From Qipengyuania marincola (GTDB lineage: Bacteria > Pseudomonadota > Alphaproteobacteria > Sphingomonadales > Sphingomonadaceae): a stretch of DNA of 64,000 bases. The stretch is taken from positions 558,001 to 622,000 of the forward strand of contig NZ_JARULC010000002.1 of NCBI RefSeq assembly GCF_029688625.1, read 5' to 3'. This document shows, piece by piece, positions 43,230 through 51,740 of the stretch (its first letter is position 1; the number at the start of each line of letters is the position of its first letter). Under the pieces are notes generated by a model. It worked only from the letters and a program-made list of their open reading frames with translations. It made no database searches and had not been told where the DNA came from. The position numbers were made by a program, and so were the translations under genes.

Positions 43230-46185
43230 ACCCAAAGCCTCCGAACGCGACTATCGAGACACGGTCTTTCTGCCCAAGACCGATTTTCCCATGAAGGCCG
43301 GCCTCCCGCAGAAGGAGCCGGGCATCCAGTCGCGCTGGGAGGACGAGCAGCTCTACACGCAGTTGCGCGAGGCCCGCATCGGCCGGAGCAAGTTCATCTT
43401 CCACGATGGCCCGCCCTACGCCAACGGCGACATGCATATCGGCCATGCGCTGAATCACGTGCTGAAGGACATGGTCTGCCGCACGCAGAACCTGCTCGGC
43501 AAGGATGCGCCCTATGTGCCCGGCTGGGACTGCCACGGCCTGCCGATCGAATGGAAGGTCGAAGAGCAGTATCGCAAGAAGAAGCTCGACAAGAAAGCGG
43601 TCCCCCCGGCTGAATTCCGCGCCGAATGCCGCGCCTATGCGCAGCACTGGGTCGACGTGCAGCGCGAGCAATTGAAGCGCCTCGGCGTGATGGCGGACTG
43701 GGACAATCCCTACCTCACCATGCAGTTCGACAGCGAGGCGACCATCGTGGCCGAGCTGATGAAATTCGCCGAAGCGGGCAATCTCTATCGCGGCTCGAAG
43801 CCGGTGATGTGGAGCCCGGTCGAAGAAACCGCGCTGGCCGAGGCGGAGGTGGAATACGAGGACATCGTCTCGACCCAGATCGACGTGGCGTTCGAGATCA
43901 CGGAAACGGCCAACGAAGATTTGTCCAGTTGGCTCACTGTAGCAGAAGACATTGGCTCGAAGGTCAAAGCAATCATATGGACCACCACCCCGTGGACCAT
44001 ACCCGTAAACCAAGCGCTCGCTTACGGGCCTAATATCCAATACGTTCTTGTCCACGCGGGCGGTGACTATTTTCTCGTCGCTCAGGACCGGTTGAATGAC
44101 ACGTTAGCGCGGGTGAAAAAGAGCCCTTGGCTCGCGGAAAACGGGGAGAGCGGCTGGAACATTGCTTGGGTTGGCAAAGGCTCCGACCTCGCCGGAACCG
44201 TCGCGCGCCACCCGATGCACAAACTCGGCGGCTTCTACGCCAAGCCGCGCCCCTTCCTGCCGGGCGAATTCGTCACCACCGACAGCGGAACGGGCCTCGT
44301 CCACATGTCGCCCGACCATGGCGAGGACGACTTCCTGCTGTGCCGTGAATACGGGCTGGAGCCGCAATTCGCGGTCATGGCCGACGGGCGCTATCGCGAC
44401 GACTGGCCGTGGCTGGGCGGAGACGACGATCGCCGCCGCGCGGTGATCAACAAGACGTTCAATGCGCCCGACGGCCCGATCTGCTCCGACCTTCGCGAAG
44501 CCGGCGCGCTGCTTTCGGCGAGCGACGACTACCAGCACTCCTACCCGCACAGCTGGCGCTCCAAGGCCAAGGTCATCTATCGCTGCACGCCGCAATGGTT
44601 CGTGCCGATGGATAAGGATTTAGGACTTATCTCTCAATCCGTTCGCCCTGAGCCTGTCGAAGGGCCGCACTCCACTTCTGGTGCCGCATTTGAAGAAGAG
44701 GGCAGGGCTTCGACAAGTTCAGCCCGAACGGGTGAGGGCGACACGCTCAGAAACCGTGCCCTCGAGGCCATCGCCGACACGCGCTTCGTGCCGGAGAAAG
44801 GCCGCAACCGCATCGGCTCCATGGTCGAAGGCCGCCCGGACTGGGTGCTCTCCCGCCAGCGCGCCTGGGGTGTGCCGATCACGCTGTTCGTGAAAAACGG
44901 CACCGGCGAGTATCTGCAGGACCCGGCCGTCAACGCGCGCGTCGTCGAGGCGGTGCGCGAACAGGGCGTCGATGCCTGGGACGAAAGCCGCAAGGCCGAA
45001 TTCCTCGGGGCCGACCACAATCCCGACGATTACGAGATGGTCACCGACATTCTCGACGTCTGGTTCGATTCGGGCTGCACCCATGCCTTCGTGCTCGAAA
45101 GCGGGCGCTGGCCGGAAATGCAGTGGCCGGCGGACCTTTATCTGGAGGGCAGCGACCAGCATCGCGGCTGGTTCCAGTCCTCCCTGCTCGAAAGTTGCGC
45201 CACCCGCGGCCGCGCGCCCTACAACCAGATCCTGACCCACGGCTTCACCATGGATGCCAAGGGCAAGAAGATGTCGAAGAGCCTCGGCAATACCATCGAT
45301 CCGCTCAAGGTCATGGAGCAATACGGCGCGGACATCATCCGCCTGTGGGCGCTCTCGGTCGACTATACCGAAGATCACCGCATCGGCGACGAGATCCTGA
45401 AAGGCGTCGCCGACCAGTATCGCAAGCTGCGCAACACCTTCCGATATTTGCTGGGCGCGCTCGACGGCTTCGTCGGCGACATGGGCGATGCGGGCGAGGT
45501 GCCGGAACTGGAGCTGTATGTGCTCGCCCTGCTGGCCGATCTCGACGGGAAGCTGCGCAAGGCGGTCGATGAGTACGACTTCAATGCCTACACGCGCCTG
45601 CTGGTCGATTTCTGCAACGAGGACCTGTCGGCCTTCTTCTTCGATATCCGCAAGGACGTGCTCTATTGCGACGGGCCGGACAGCACCAAGCGCAACGCCT
45701 ATCGCACCGTGCTCGACCTGCTGTTCCACGCGCTGGTCCGCTATGCCGCGCCGGTGCTGGTGTTCACGGCGGAAGAGGTCTGGAGCACGCGCTATCCAGA
45801 TGGCGGCAGCGTCCATCTGCTCGAATGGCCGCAGGTGCCCGGCGTCACTGCCGATGGCGCCAAGTGGGCCAAGCTGCGCGACTTGCGTGAAGACGTGATG
45901 GAAGCGATCGAGCCGCTGCGGCGCGAGAAAGTGATCCGCTCCGGCCTCGAAGCCGATGTGACCGTGCCCGCAGATGCGGTGCCCGAAGGCTTCAGCGATG
46001 CCGACCTCGCCGAACTGTTCATCACCGCGTCAGTCACGCGGGGGCAGGGCGACACGGTGACCGTAAGCCGGACCAACGAGAACAAGTGCGGGCGCTGCTG
46101 GCGCCTGCTGCCCAGCGTGGCCGAGGATGGCGCGCTGTGCGATCGCTGCGAGGAAGTCGTGGCCGAGCAGGACGCAGCCGCATGA
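43222..46185 (+). CDS. ileS: Isoleucyl-tRNA synthetase with an in-frame repeat insertion
   Basis: A 987-residue class I synthetase. The HIGH motif is in NGDMHIGHALNHVL near residue 74 and KMSKS in DAKGKKMSKSLGNT near residue 683. The editing domain lies between them, and a C-terminal zinc finger holds CGRCW and LCDRCEE. Residues about 473-503 are translated from a palindromic repeat (44639-44731) and are not part of the enzyme family. A stretch at about 43900-44170 uses visibly less GC-rich codons than its surroundings. lspA follows with an ATGA overlap. Confidence 0.95.
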   Translation: MTEPKASERDYRDTVFLPKTDFPMKAGLPQKEPGIQSRWEDEQLYTQLREARIGRSKFIFHDGPPYANGDMHIGHALNHVLKDMVCRTQNLLGKDAPYVPGWDCHGLPIEWKVEEQYRKKKLDKKAVPPAEFRAECRAYAQHWVDVQREQLKRLGVMADWDNPYLTMQFDSEATIVAELMKFAEAGNLYRGSKPVMWSPVEETALAEAEVEYEDIVSTQIDVAFEITETANEDLSSWLTVAEDIGSKVKAIIWTTTPWTIPVNQALAYGPNIQYVLVHAGGDYFLVAQDRLNDTLARVKKSPWLAENGESGWNIAWVGKGSDLAGTVARHPMHKLGGFYAKPRPFLPGEFVTTDSGTGLVHMSPDHGEDDFLLCREYGLEPQFAVMADGRYRDDWPWLGGDDDRRRAVINKTFNAPDGPICSDLREAGALLSASDDYQHSYPHSWRSKAKVIYRCTPQWFVPMDKDLGLISQSVRPEPVEGPHSTSGAAFEEEGRASTSSARTGEGDTLRNRALEAIADTRFVPEKGRNRIGSMVEGRPDWVLSRQRAWGVPITLFVKNGTGEYLQDPAVNARVVEAVREQGVDAWDESRKAEFLGADHNPDDYEMVTDILDVWFDSGCTHAFVLESGRWPEMQWPADLYLEGSDQHRGWFQSSLLESCATRGRAPYNQILTHGFTMDAKGKKMSKSLGNTIDPLKVMEQYGADIIRLWALSVDYTEDHRIGDEILKGVADQYRKLRNTFRYLLGALDGFVGDMGDAGEVPELELYVLALLADLDGKLRKAVDEYDFNAYTRLLVDFCNEDLSAFFFDIRKDVLYCDGPDSTKRNAYRTVLDLLFHALVRYAAPVLVFTAEEVWSTRYPDGGSVHLLEWPQVPGVTADGAKWAKLRDLREDVMEAIEPLRREKVIRSGLEADVTVPADAVPEGFSDADLAELFITASVTRGQGDTVTVSRTNENKCGRCWRLLPSVAEDGALCDRCEEVVAEQDAAA
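44639..44731. repeat. Palindromic REP-like element inserted in frame in ileS
   Basis: The two ends form an imperfect inverted repeat of 27 bases: CCGTTCGCCCTGAGCCTGTC at 44639 and its partner ending AGCCCGAACGG at 44731. The 93-base element is exactly 31 codons and reads through without a stop, giving SVRPEPVEGP ... GRASTSSARTG. This peptide signature recurs in many unrelated sphingomonad proteins as I recall, which identifies a mobile palindromic family. It sits in a loop region just after QWFVPMDKDLG. Confidence 0.85.
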
Positions 46186-46730
46186 ATCCGGTGATGAAAA
46201 ACCGCCTGATCGGCTGCGTGATAGCGCTGGCGATCTTCGCTGCCGATCAATGGTCGAAGAATTTCGTTACCAGGACGCTCGGCATCGACGAGATCGGCGA
46301 CGCGATGGAGATCGTGCCGTTCTTCGACCTGCGCTTCACGCGCAATTTCGGCGTCTCGCTTGGCATGTTCGAGGCGACCTCGCCCGAAATGCGGTGGGGT
46401 TTGGTGCTGGTCACGGCGCTAATCGCGCTCGTGGTCACGGTCTGGATGCTGCGCGAGAAGTTGCTTGGCGACATTATCGCGCTGTCCTTCATCCTCGGCG
46501 GTGCGCTGGGTAATATCAAGGACCGCTACGAACTCGGCTATGTGGTTGATTTTGCTGATCTGCACTTCGGCGATTTCCGCCCCTTCCTCATTTTCAACGT
46601 CGCCGATGCAGCTATCACCATCGGCGTCCTCATCGTTCTTGCGCGCGCCTTCTTCATGCGCGACAATGACGACCAAGAGGTCGACGACCTCATGAACACC
46701 AAGGCGGCCGATGCCGCGGAGAGCAAGTGA
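46182..46730 (+). CDS. lspA: Lipoprotein signal peptidase
   Basis: A 182-residue inner-membrane aspartyl peptidase that removes signal peptides from diacylated lipoproteins. Four membrane segments are visible. The catalytic aspartates are in GNIKDRYELGYVVDF and FNVADAAI. The start overlaps ileS (ATGA) and the stop overlaps the DUF3035 gene (TGATG). The C-terminal tail past residue 155 is charged and longer than usual. Confidence 0.95.
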   Translation: MNPVMKNRLIGCVIALAIFAADQWSKNFVTRTLGIDEIGDAMEIVPFFDLRFTRNFGVSLGMFEATSPEMRWGLVLVTALIALVVTVWMLREKLLGDIIALSFILGGALGNIKDRYELGYVVDFADLHFGDFRPFLIFNVADAAITIGVLIVLARAFFMRDNDDQEVDDLMNTKAADAAESK

Positions 46731-47140
46731 TGACCAAATTCGCCCGTATCGCCCTTATTGCCGGGCTCGGCGCCATGACCGCGGGCTGCGGCAGCGGCGG
46801 CCTGCTCAATCGCGACCGGCCCGATGAGTTCGCCGTGCAGCGTCAGGCGCCGCTGGTGGTCCCGCCCGATTTCAATCTTACGCCGCCCGCTCCCGGTGCA
46901 CCGCGCCCGGCCGAAGGCACGACGGCGGAGCAGGCTCTCGACGCACTGTTCGGTGGCCCGGCCCCGCGTTCCAGCGTGGAAACCAGCGTGCTCGACCGCG
47001 CCGGTGCAGCTGCGCCCGGCATCCGCTCCAGCGTCGGCGATCCCGCCACCGCAACCGTCGCCAAGGGTTCGGTCACCCGCGACATCATCGCCGCTCCCGA
47101 AGGCGACGGCGCGACCGCGGTCGCGGTAATACCTTCCTGA
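46730..47140 (+). CDS. DUF3035 domain lipoprotein
   Basis: A 136-residue lipoprotein with the lipobox TAGC (C21 or so) and the family pattern PDEFAVQRQAPLVVPPDFNLTPP, followed by a proline/alanine-rich tail. DUF3035 proteins commonly sit directly behind lspA in alphaproteobacteria. Their function is unknown. The ATG at 46730 overlaps the lspA stop. Confidence 0.88.
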   Translation: MTKFARIALIAGLGAMTAGCGSGGLLNRDRPDEFAVQRQAPLVVPPDFNLTPPAPGAPRPAEGTTAEQALDALFGGPAPRSSVETSVLDRAGAAAPGIRSSVGDPATATVAKGSVTRDIIAAPEGDGATAVAVIPS

Positions 47141-47142
47141 TT

Positions 47143-47183
47143 TAGCCTCAGGCGCCGGCGGCCGCATCCGCGGCCTTAGGCTA
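47143..47183. terminator. Two-part hairpin downstream of the DUF3035 gene
   Basis: The outer arms TAGCCT / AGGCTA and the perfect inner stem GGCCGC-ATCC-GCGGCC (47160-47175) start three bases after the stop. There is no U-tract. The hairpin runs straight into the dispersed repeat copy B, and together they may end the long operon. Confidence 0.45.
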
Positions 47184-47263
47184 TCCTCGCTCACGCGACC
47201 TGAAGGTCGCATCGCTGCGGGCGCGCAGTCGCGCTTGCCTCGCTGCGCTCGGTGCTCTGGGAG
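47184..47263. repeat. Dispersed intergenic repeat, copy B
   Basis: An 80-base segment similar to 8362-8443, with the internal palindrome GCGACCTGAAGGTCGC and the end CTCGGTGCTCTGGGAG. It occupies the gap between the DUF3035 gene and the SDR gene. The 150 bases after it (47264-47415) contain further GC-rich inverted sequences such as GGGCCGGCGGAGGCCC but no gene. Confidence 0.8.
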
Positions 47264-47418
47264 AGAAGGGCTCGCGCAAAATCCGGGCCGGCGGAGGCCC
47301 GGCAAGGGCGACCGCCCGCCCGCAGGTGCCTGACCGAGCGAAGCGAGGGAGGATCAGCGCCGAGGACGCGCCGACGGATGTCGGTGCGAAAAACAAGAAC
47401 CAGAATGCGCAGCGAAAC

Positions 47419-48315
47419 CTACGTACTCCGCTCCGCTTTATCCTGCGCATTCGTCCCCTTGATCATGTCGCGCATCGCGGACCATTCTTCGTCGCCGAGG
47501 CCATGCAGCGCGCCCCAGAAGGTGCCGCCAGTCGCCTGGTAGCCCGCGCCGTCGATGGCGATGGTCTGACCGTTCACCCATTCCGCGCCCGGACCCATCA
47601 AGAAGGTCGCGAGATTGGCGAGTTCGTGCATCTCGCCGTGGCGGCCCATCGGGTTCATTTCGTCGTTGGAATTCCCGCCACGTCCGCCGGGCGAGAGGCG
47701 CGCGCTCATGCCCTTGGTCGGGAAGAGGCCGGGCGCGATCGCGTTGAAGCGCAGGCCGTAGCGGCCCCACTCGACCGCGAGGCTCTGCGTCATCGCATTG
47801 ATCCCCGCTTTGCTCATGGCGGAGGGCACCACGAAAGCGCTGCCGTTCCAGACCCAGGTGGTAAGGATCGAGAGGAAGCTCGCCTTGCGCTTCTCCGCAA
47901 TCAGCCGCTTGCCGACCTCCAGCGTGACATAGAATGTGCCACGAAATACGATATCGCTGATCGCATTGAAGCCGTTCACCGACAGGTCTTCGGTGCGGCT
48001 GACGAAATTGCCCGCCGCATTGTTGACCACGCCGGTCAGCGGCCCACGCTCCCAGATCGCATCGACCATGGCCTTGATCGCGTCCGCATCGCGGATGTCG
48101 CAGGCATGGCCGACCACCGTGCCGCCATGCGCGTCCATCAGCGCTTGGGCGGTTTCGTCAAGCTTTCCCTGGCGTCGCCCGCAGATATGCACTTCGGCGC
48201 CCAGCTTGAGGAAAGCCTCCGTCATTTCGCGCCCCAGTCCGGTGCCGCCACCCGTCACCAGGATGCGCTGGCCCTCCATCAGGCCATCGCGAAACATCAG
48301 CTTCGAAATATCCAT
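47419..48315 (-). CDS. SDR family oxidoreductase, 2,4-dienoyl-CoA reductase-like
   Basis: A 298-residue classical SDR. The nucleotide motif is TGGGTGLGREM, NNAAGN is near residue 95, and the end has GAEWVNGQTIAIDGAG. In place of the usual YxxxK, the site reads SAMSKAG, so serine stands at the tyrosine position. This fits 2,4-dienoyl-CoA reductases, which help degrade unsaturated fatty acids with NADPH. The start at 48315 has GGAGGAGG upstream; an ATG seven codons earlier is less likely. Confidence 0.85.
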   Translation of the reverse strand: MDISKLMFRDGLMEGQRILVTGGGTGLGREMTEAFLKLGAEVHICGRRQGKLDETAQALMDAHGGTVVGHACDIRDADAIKAMVDAIWERGPLTGVVNNAAGNFVSRTEDLSVNGFNAISDIVFRGTFYVTLEVGKRLIAEKRKASFLSILTTWVWNGSAFVVPSAMSKAGINAMTQSLAVEWGRYGLRFNAIAPGLFPTKGMSARLSPGGRGGNSNDEMNPMGRHGEMHELANLATFLMGPGAEWVNGQTIAIDGAGYQATGGTFWGALHGLGDEEWSAMRDMIKGTNAQDKAERST

Positions 48316-48417
48316 CGCTTTTCCTCCTCCAATCAAGCCTTGTTCAATTGGGGCCTATCGTAAGCAGACCGCGAAACCCAATTGAATCGCCGTGCTGTAT
48401 TGCCTAGCTAGCACGGC

Positions 48418-48882
48418 ATGGACGATGACGCCCTCACGCCGCTCGACCCGGCCTATGCCTCGATGCTGCGCCTGCAATTTGCGATCGTCTCGCTGGCGCT
48501 GGTGGCGGGGGCGACTGTCGCAGAACTGGCCATTCCTGGCTGGACAGGCGTCGTCTGGGTGCCTGCGATCCTGTTATCGCTCTGGCTCCTCATTCGCCTA
48601 CCCATGCGGCGCTATGCGGCACGCGGCTATATGCTGGCGGAGGAGCGCCTGCGCGTGGTCCGCGGAATCCTGTTCCGCTCCGACACGGTCGTTCCCTTCG
48701 GCCGCGTCCAGCACATCGACGTAAATCAGGGCCCGTTCGAACGTCTCTTCCACCTCGCTACGCTGACAGTGCATACGGCGGGCTCGCACAATGCATCGGT
48801 TTCACTGCCGGGACTGAACCAGGCGGACGCAAACGCAATGCGAGAAGAGATTCGCGCAGCGATCCGGCGCGATACGCAATGA
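48418..48882 (+). CDS. Bacterial PH domain membrane protein (YdbS-like)
   Basis: A 154-residue protein with two membrane segments (about residues 22-60) and a bPH2 domain (about 70-150; LRVVRGILFRSDTVVPFGRVQHIDV). These pairs are known from Bacillus YdbS/YdbT, where they protect against membrane-acting peptides. The role here is unknown. It overlaps the next PH-domain gene (ATGA). Confidence 0.85.
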   Translation: MDDDALTPLDPAYASMLRLQFAIVSLALVAGATVAELAIPGWTGVVWVPAILLSLWLLIRLPMRRYAARGYMLAEERLRVVRGILFRSDTVVPFGRVQHIDVNQGPFERLFHLATLTVHTAGSHNASVSLPGLNQADANAMREEIRAAIRRDTQ

Positions 48883-50411
48883 CGGCACTGGCGGTCGCCA
48901 AGCCGCAACGCACCCACCCGAAAACCTTCGCGGTGAAGGCGGCGACGATGCTCACCCAGCTGGTCGTGCCGATCGGTGTCGGCGCCGTGACCATTCTTGA
49001 TGATGGCGACCTGTCCGACTTGCTCATGTTCTTCCTCCCATTGATCGTGGTTGTGGTGGGGCTGAACTTCCTGCTCGCCTATCTTCAATGGACGCGGCTC
49101 ACCTACGAAGTGCGCGACAGCGACATCCGGGTCGAGAGCGGCCTGTTGTCCCGTGCGGCCCGTTCCGTGCCATACGAGCGGATCCAGGATGTCAGCCTCG
49201 AACAGAAGCTACTCCCGCGCCTGTTCGGTCTGGTCGAGGTTAAATTCGAAACCGGAGCTGGCGGGGGCGACGATCTCAAGCTCGCTTATCTCGCACAGGG
49301 CGAGGGCGACCGGTTGCGGGACCTGGTCAGAGCACGCCGTGACGGGCGGGAGCCGGCCGTCGAACGCGCAGCGAAAGAAACCTCGCGAGGCGATGTCCTG
49401 TTCGCCATGGGGCCACAGCGCGTCATCACCTTCGGTCTCTTCGAATTTTCGCTCGCCGTCGTCGCGGTACTGGGCGGCCTTGCGCAGCAATTCGATTTTC
49501 TCCTGCCCTTCGATCTGTGGGATATCGACGGCTGGCAGGAACGCCTCGCCGGGCCGGGGCAGTATCTCGCAGGTCTCGGGCCACTGGCGCAAATCGTCGG
49601 CATCGCAGTCGCGCTCCTGATCCTCGCCGTTGTCGGCATTGCCACCGGCATCATTCGCACTGCGCTGCGCGAGTGGGATTTCAGGCTTGAGCGGACCGAC
49701 AAGGGTCTGCGTCGCCGCCGGGGACTGCTGACCCGCACCGATGTCGTCATGCCGATCCATCGGGTGCAGGCGCTCAAGGTAACGACCGGCATTATCCGCC
49801 GCCTGTTCGGCTGGCATGCGCTGAGCGTGGTCAGCCTCGCCAGCGACAGCAGCTCCGCCAATCATCAGGCCGCGCCTTTCGCGCAACTGGGGGAGATTGC
49901 CCCGATCACGGCGACCACGGGCTTTTCGCTCCCTTCAAGCGACATCGGATGGACACGCCGGAGCGCCAAGGCCAGCGTGGATGGCGCCCTGATCGACCTC
50001 GCAGTCATGAGCGCGATAGCACTGCCCGTCTGGTACTTCTCGCCTTTTTGGTGGAGTGCGCTGGTGCCCCTCGCGATCGGCGTGTTCGGCGCGGCCCGGG
50101 AATACTACCTCTATCGCTTCGACCGGCACGCGCTGGCCGAGCGCTTCCTCTATGTCCGACACGGCTGGCTGGCCCCGAAACTCACGATCGGATCGCGCGT
50201 CCGCCTGCAATCGGTCGAATTGCGTCAGGGACCGATTGCGCGGCGGCGCGGCTATGCCGATCTGCATCTCGGCCTGGCGGGCGGCAGTTTCGCGGTCGAA
50301 GGCATGCCGCTCGAACACGCGCGTGCATGGCGCACGGCCATTCTCGACAGCATCGCGACGACCGATTTTTCCGAATTGCTCGAGCCTGAGAGTTCAAGCC
50401 TGCAGGTCTGA
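48879..50411 (+). CDS. Bacterial PH domain membrane protein, multi-domain (YdbT-like)
   Basis: A 510-residue protein with about six membrane segments and three bPH2 repeats: IRVESGLLSRAARSVPYERI (near residue 90), LRRRRGLLTRTDVVMPIHRV (near 280) and LYVRHGWLAPKLTIGSRVRL (near 425). It is the large partner of the YdbS-like protein and is translationally coupled to it. The two probably form one membrane complex. Its 3' end overlaps the convergent GNAT gene by 18 bases. Confidence 0.88.
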   Translation: MTALAVAKPQRTHPKTFAVKAATMLTQLVVPIGVGAVTILDDGDLSDLLMFFLPLIVVVVGLNFLLAYLQWTRLTYEVRDSDIRVESGLLSRAARSVPYERIQDVSLEQKLLPRLFGLVEVKFETGAGGGDDLKLAYLAQGEGDRLRDLVRARRDGREPAVERAAKETSRGDVLFAMGPQRVITFGLFEFSLAVVAVLGGLAQQFDFLLPFDLWDIDGWQERLAGPGQYLAGLGPLAQIVGIAVALLILAVVGIATGIIRTALREWDFRLERTDKGLRRRRGLLTRTDVVMPIHRVQALKVTTGIIRRLFGWHALSVVSLASDSSSANHQAAPFAQLGEIAPITATTGFSLPSSDIGWTRRSAKASVDGALIDLAVMSAIALPVWYFSPFWWSALVPLAIGVFGAAREYYLYRFDRHALAERFLYVRHGWLAPKLTIGSRVRLQSVELRQGPIARRRGYADLHLGLAGGSFAVEGMPLEHARAWRTAILDSIATTDFSELLEPESSSLQV

Positions 50412-50693
50412 CCACTCCGGATTCCGGCGGAAAGCCGCTTCCACATAGGAGCAGTCGGGCGCGATCTTGAAATCCTGCTCGCGCGCATCCGCGATCAGCG
50501 CATCGACCAGTTTTCCGGCGATACCCTTGCCGCGCATCTCGGGCGGCACGAATGTGTGGTTCGCATGGCGCACGCTTCCGCGCGCGACCCATGTCAACTC
50601 CGCCTGTCGCTCCACGCCGGGCAGGTCGACCACATAGGCCCCCCGATCCTCGCTGCCGCGACGCTCCACCGTCACATCACTGCTCTCGCTCAT
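50394..50693 (-). CDS. GNAT-like N-acetyltransferase (YjdJ/YidJ type)
   Basis: A 99-residue minimal acetyltransferase domain. The acetyl-CoA loop FVPPEMRGKGIAGKLVDALI (RGxGxA/G) and the end KIAPDCSYVEAAFRRNPEW, with its conserved cysteine and tyrosine, match this short family. Substrates are unknown. It diverges from the threonine aldolase-like gene. Confidence 0.88.
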   Translation of the reverse strand: MSESSDVTVERRGSEDRGAYVVDLPGVERQAELTWVARGSVRHANHTFVPPEMRGKGIAGKLVDALIADAREQDFKIAPDCSYVEAAFRRNPEWSDLQA

Positions 50694-50732
50694 GCACAAA
50701 TTCCTTTCTGTCCAAGCAATGCATGCGCGGTT

Positions 50733-51740
50733 ATGCGCGTTCCGATGCAGTTCCTTTCCGACAATGCCGCCAGCGTCCATCCTGCCGTGTGGGAAGCGAT
50801 GCGCGCTGCCGACGATGCCGATGCACCTTATGATGGCGATAGGCTGAGCGCGGCGCTGGACGAGAAGCTGTCGGACCTGTTCGGCCGCGAATGTACCGGC
50901 CTCTGGGTGGCAACCGGCACGGCCGCGAATTGCCTGGCGCTTGCGACCATGGTGCAGCCGCATGGCGGCGTGGTCTGTCACAAGGAAGCGCATATCGAAA
51001 TGGACGAAGCCGGGGCGCCGGGGTTCTACCTGCACGGCGCAAAACTGCTTCTGGCCGAAGGTGAGGGCGCCAAGCTGACGCCGGACGCCATCCGCGCGGT
51101 CATCGACCCGATCCGTGACGATGTGCATCAGGTCCAGCCGCACGCGATCTCCATAACGCAGGCGAGCGAATACGGCCGCAGCTATCGGCCGGGCGAAATC
51201 GCCGCTATTGCCTCGCTGGCCAAGGAACGCGGTCTCGCGCTGCACATGGATGGCGCGCGGTTCGGGAATGCCGCTGCCTTTCTCGATTGCGGTGCTGCCG
51301 AGGCCGCCGGACCGGTCGATGCGCTCAGCTTCGGTTTCGTGAAAAATGGCGCGATGAGCGCCGAAGCGATCGTGTTCTTCGATCCGCAAGCCGCCGATAT
51401 CGCGCGCTATCGCCGCAAACGGGCGGGCCATCTCCAATCGAAGGGGCGGTTTCTCGCGGCGCAGGTCCACGCCATGCTTGCCGAAGACCTGTGGCTCGCC
51501 AACGCCCGCGCCGCCAACACCGCCGCAGCCGAGATCGCCCGGGCCTGCGGCGAGCGCCTGATGCATCCGGTCGAGGCGAATGAGCTGTTCGTTCGCTGCA
51601 CGCCGGAAGAGCGCGAAACGCTACGCGAACAAGGGTTCGGCTTCTACGACTGGGGCAGCGATGCGGCACGCTTCGTGACCGCGTGGAATACGCGCGAAGA
51701 AGATGCTCGCGCACTCGCCAGGGCAATTGCCGACCTATGA
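50733..51740 (+). CDS. Threonine aldolase-like PLP enzyme
   Basis: A roughly 335-residue fold-type I PLP protein of the beta-eliminating lyase/low-specificity threonine aldolase group. It begins MQFLSDNAAS, has HKEAHIEMDEAG, the cofactor aspartate region HMDGARFGNAAAF and the PLP lysine in SFGFVKNGAMSAEAI. It would cleave threonine or related beta-hydroxy amino acids to glycine and an aldehyde. Two ATG codons are possible (50733 and 50745). It overlaps the DMT transporter gene (ATGA). Confidence 0.88.
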   Translation: MRVPMQFLSDNAASVHPAVWEAMRAADDADAPYDGDRLSAALDEKLSDLFGRECTGLWVATGTAANCLALATMVQPHGGVVCHKEAHIEMDEAGAPGFYLHGAKLLLAEGEGAKLTPDAIRAVIDPIRDDVHQVQPHAISITQASEYGRSYRPGEIAAIASLAKERGLALHMDGARFGNAAAFLDCGAAEAAGPVDALSFGFVKNGAMSAEAIVFFDPQAADIARYRRKRAGHLQSKGRFLAAQVHAMLAEDLWLANARAANTAAAEIARACGERLMHPVEANELFVRCTPEERETLREQGFGFYDWGSDAARFVTAWNTREEDARALARAIADL

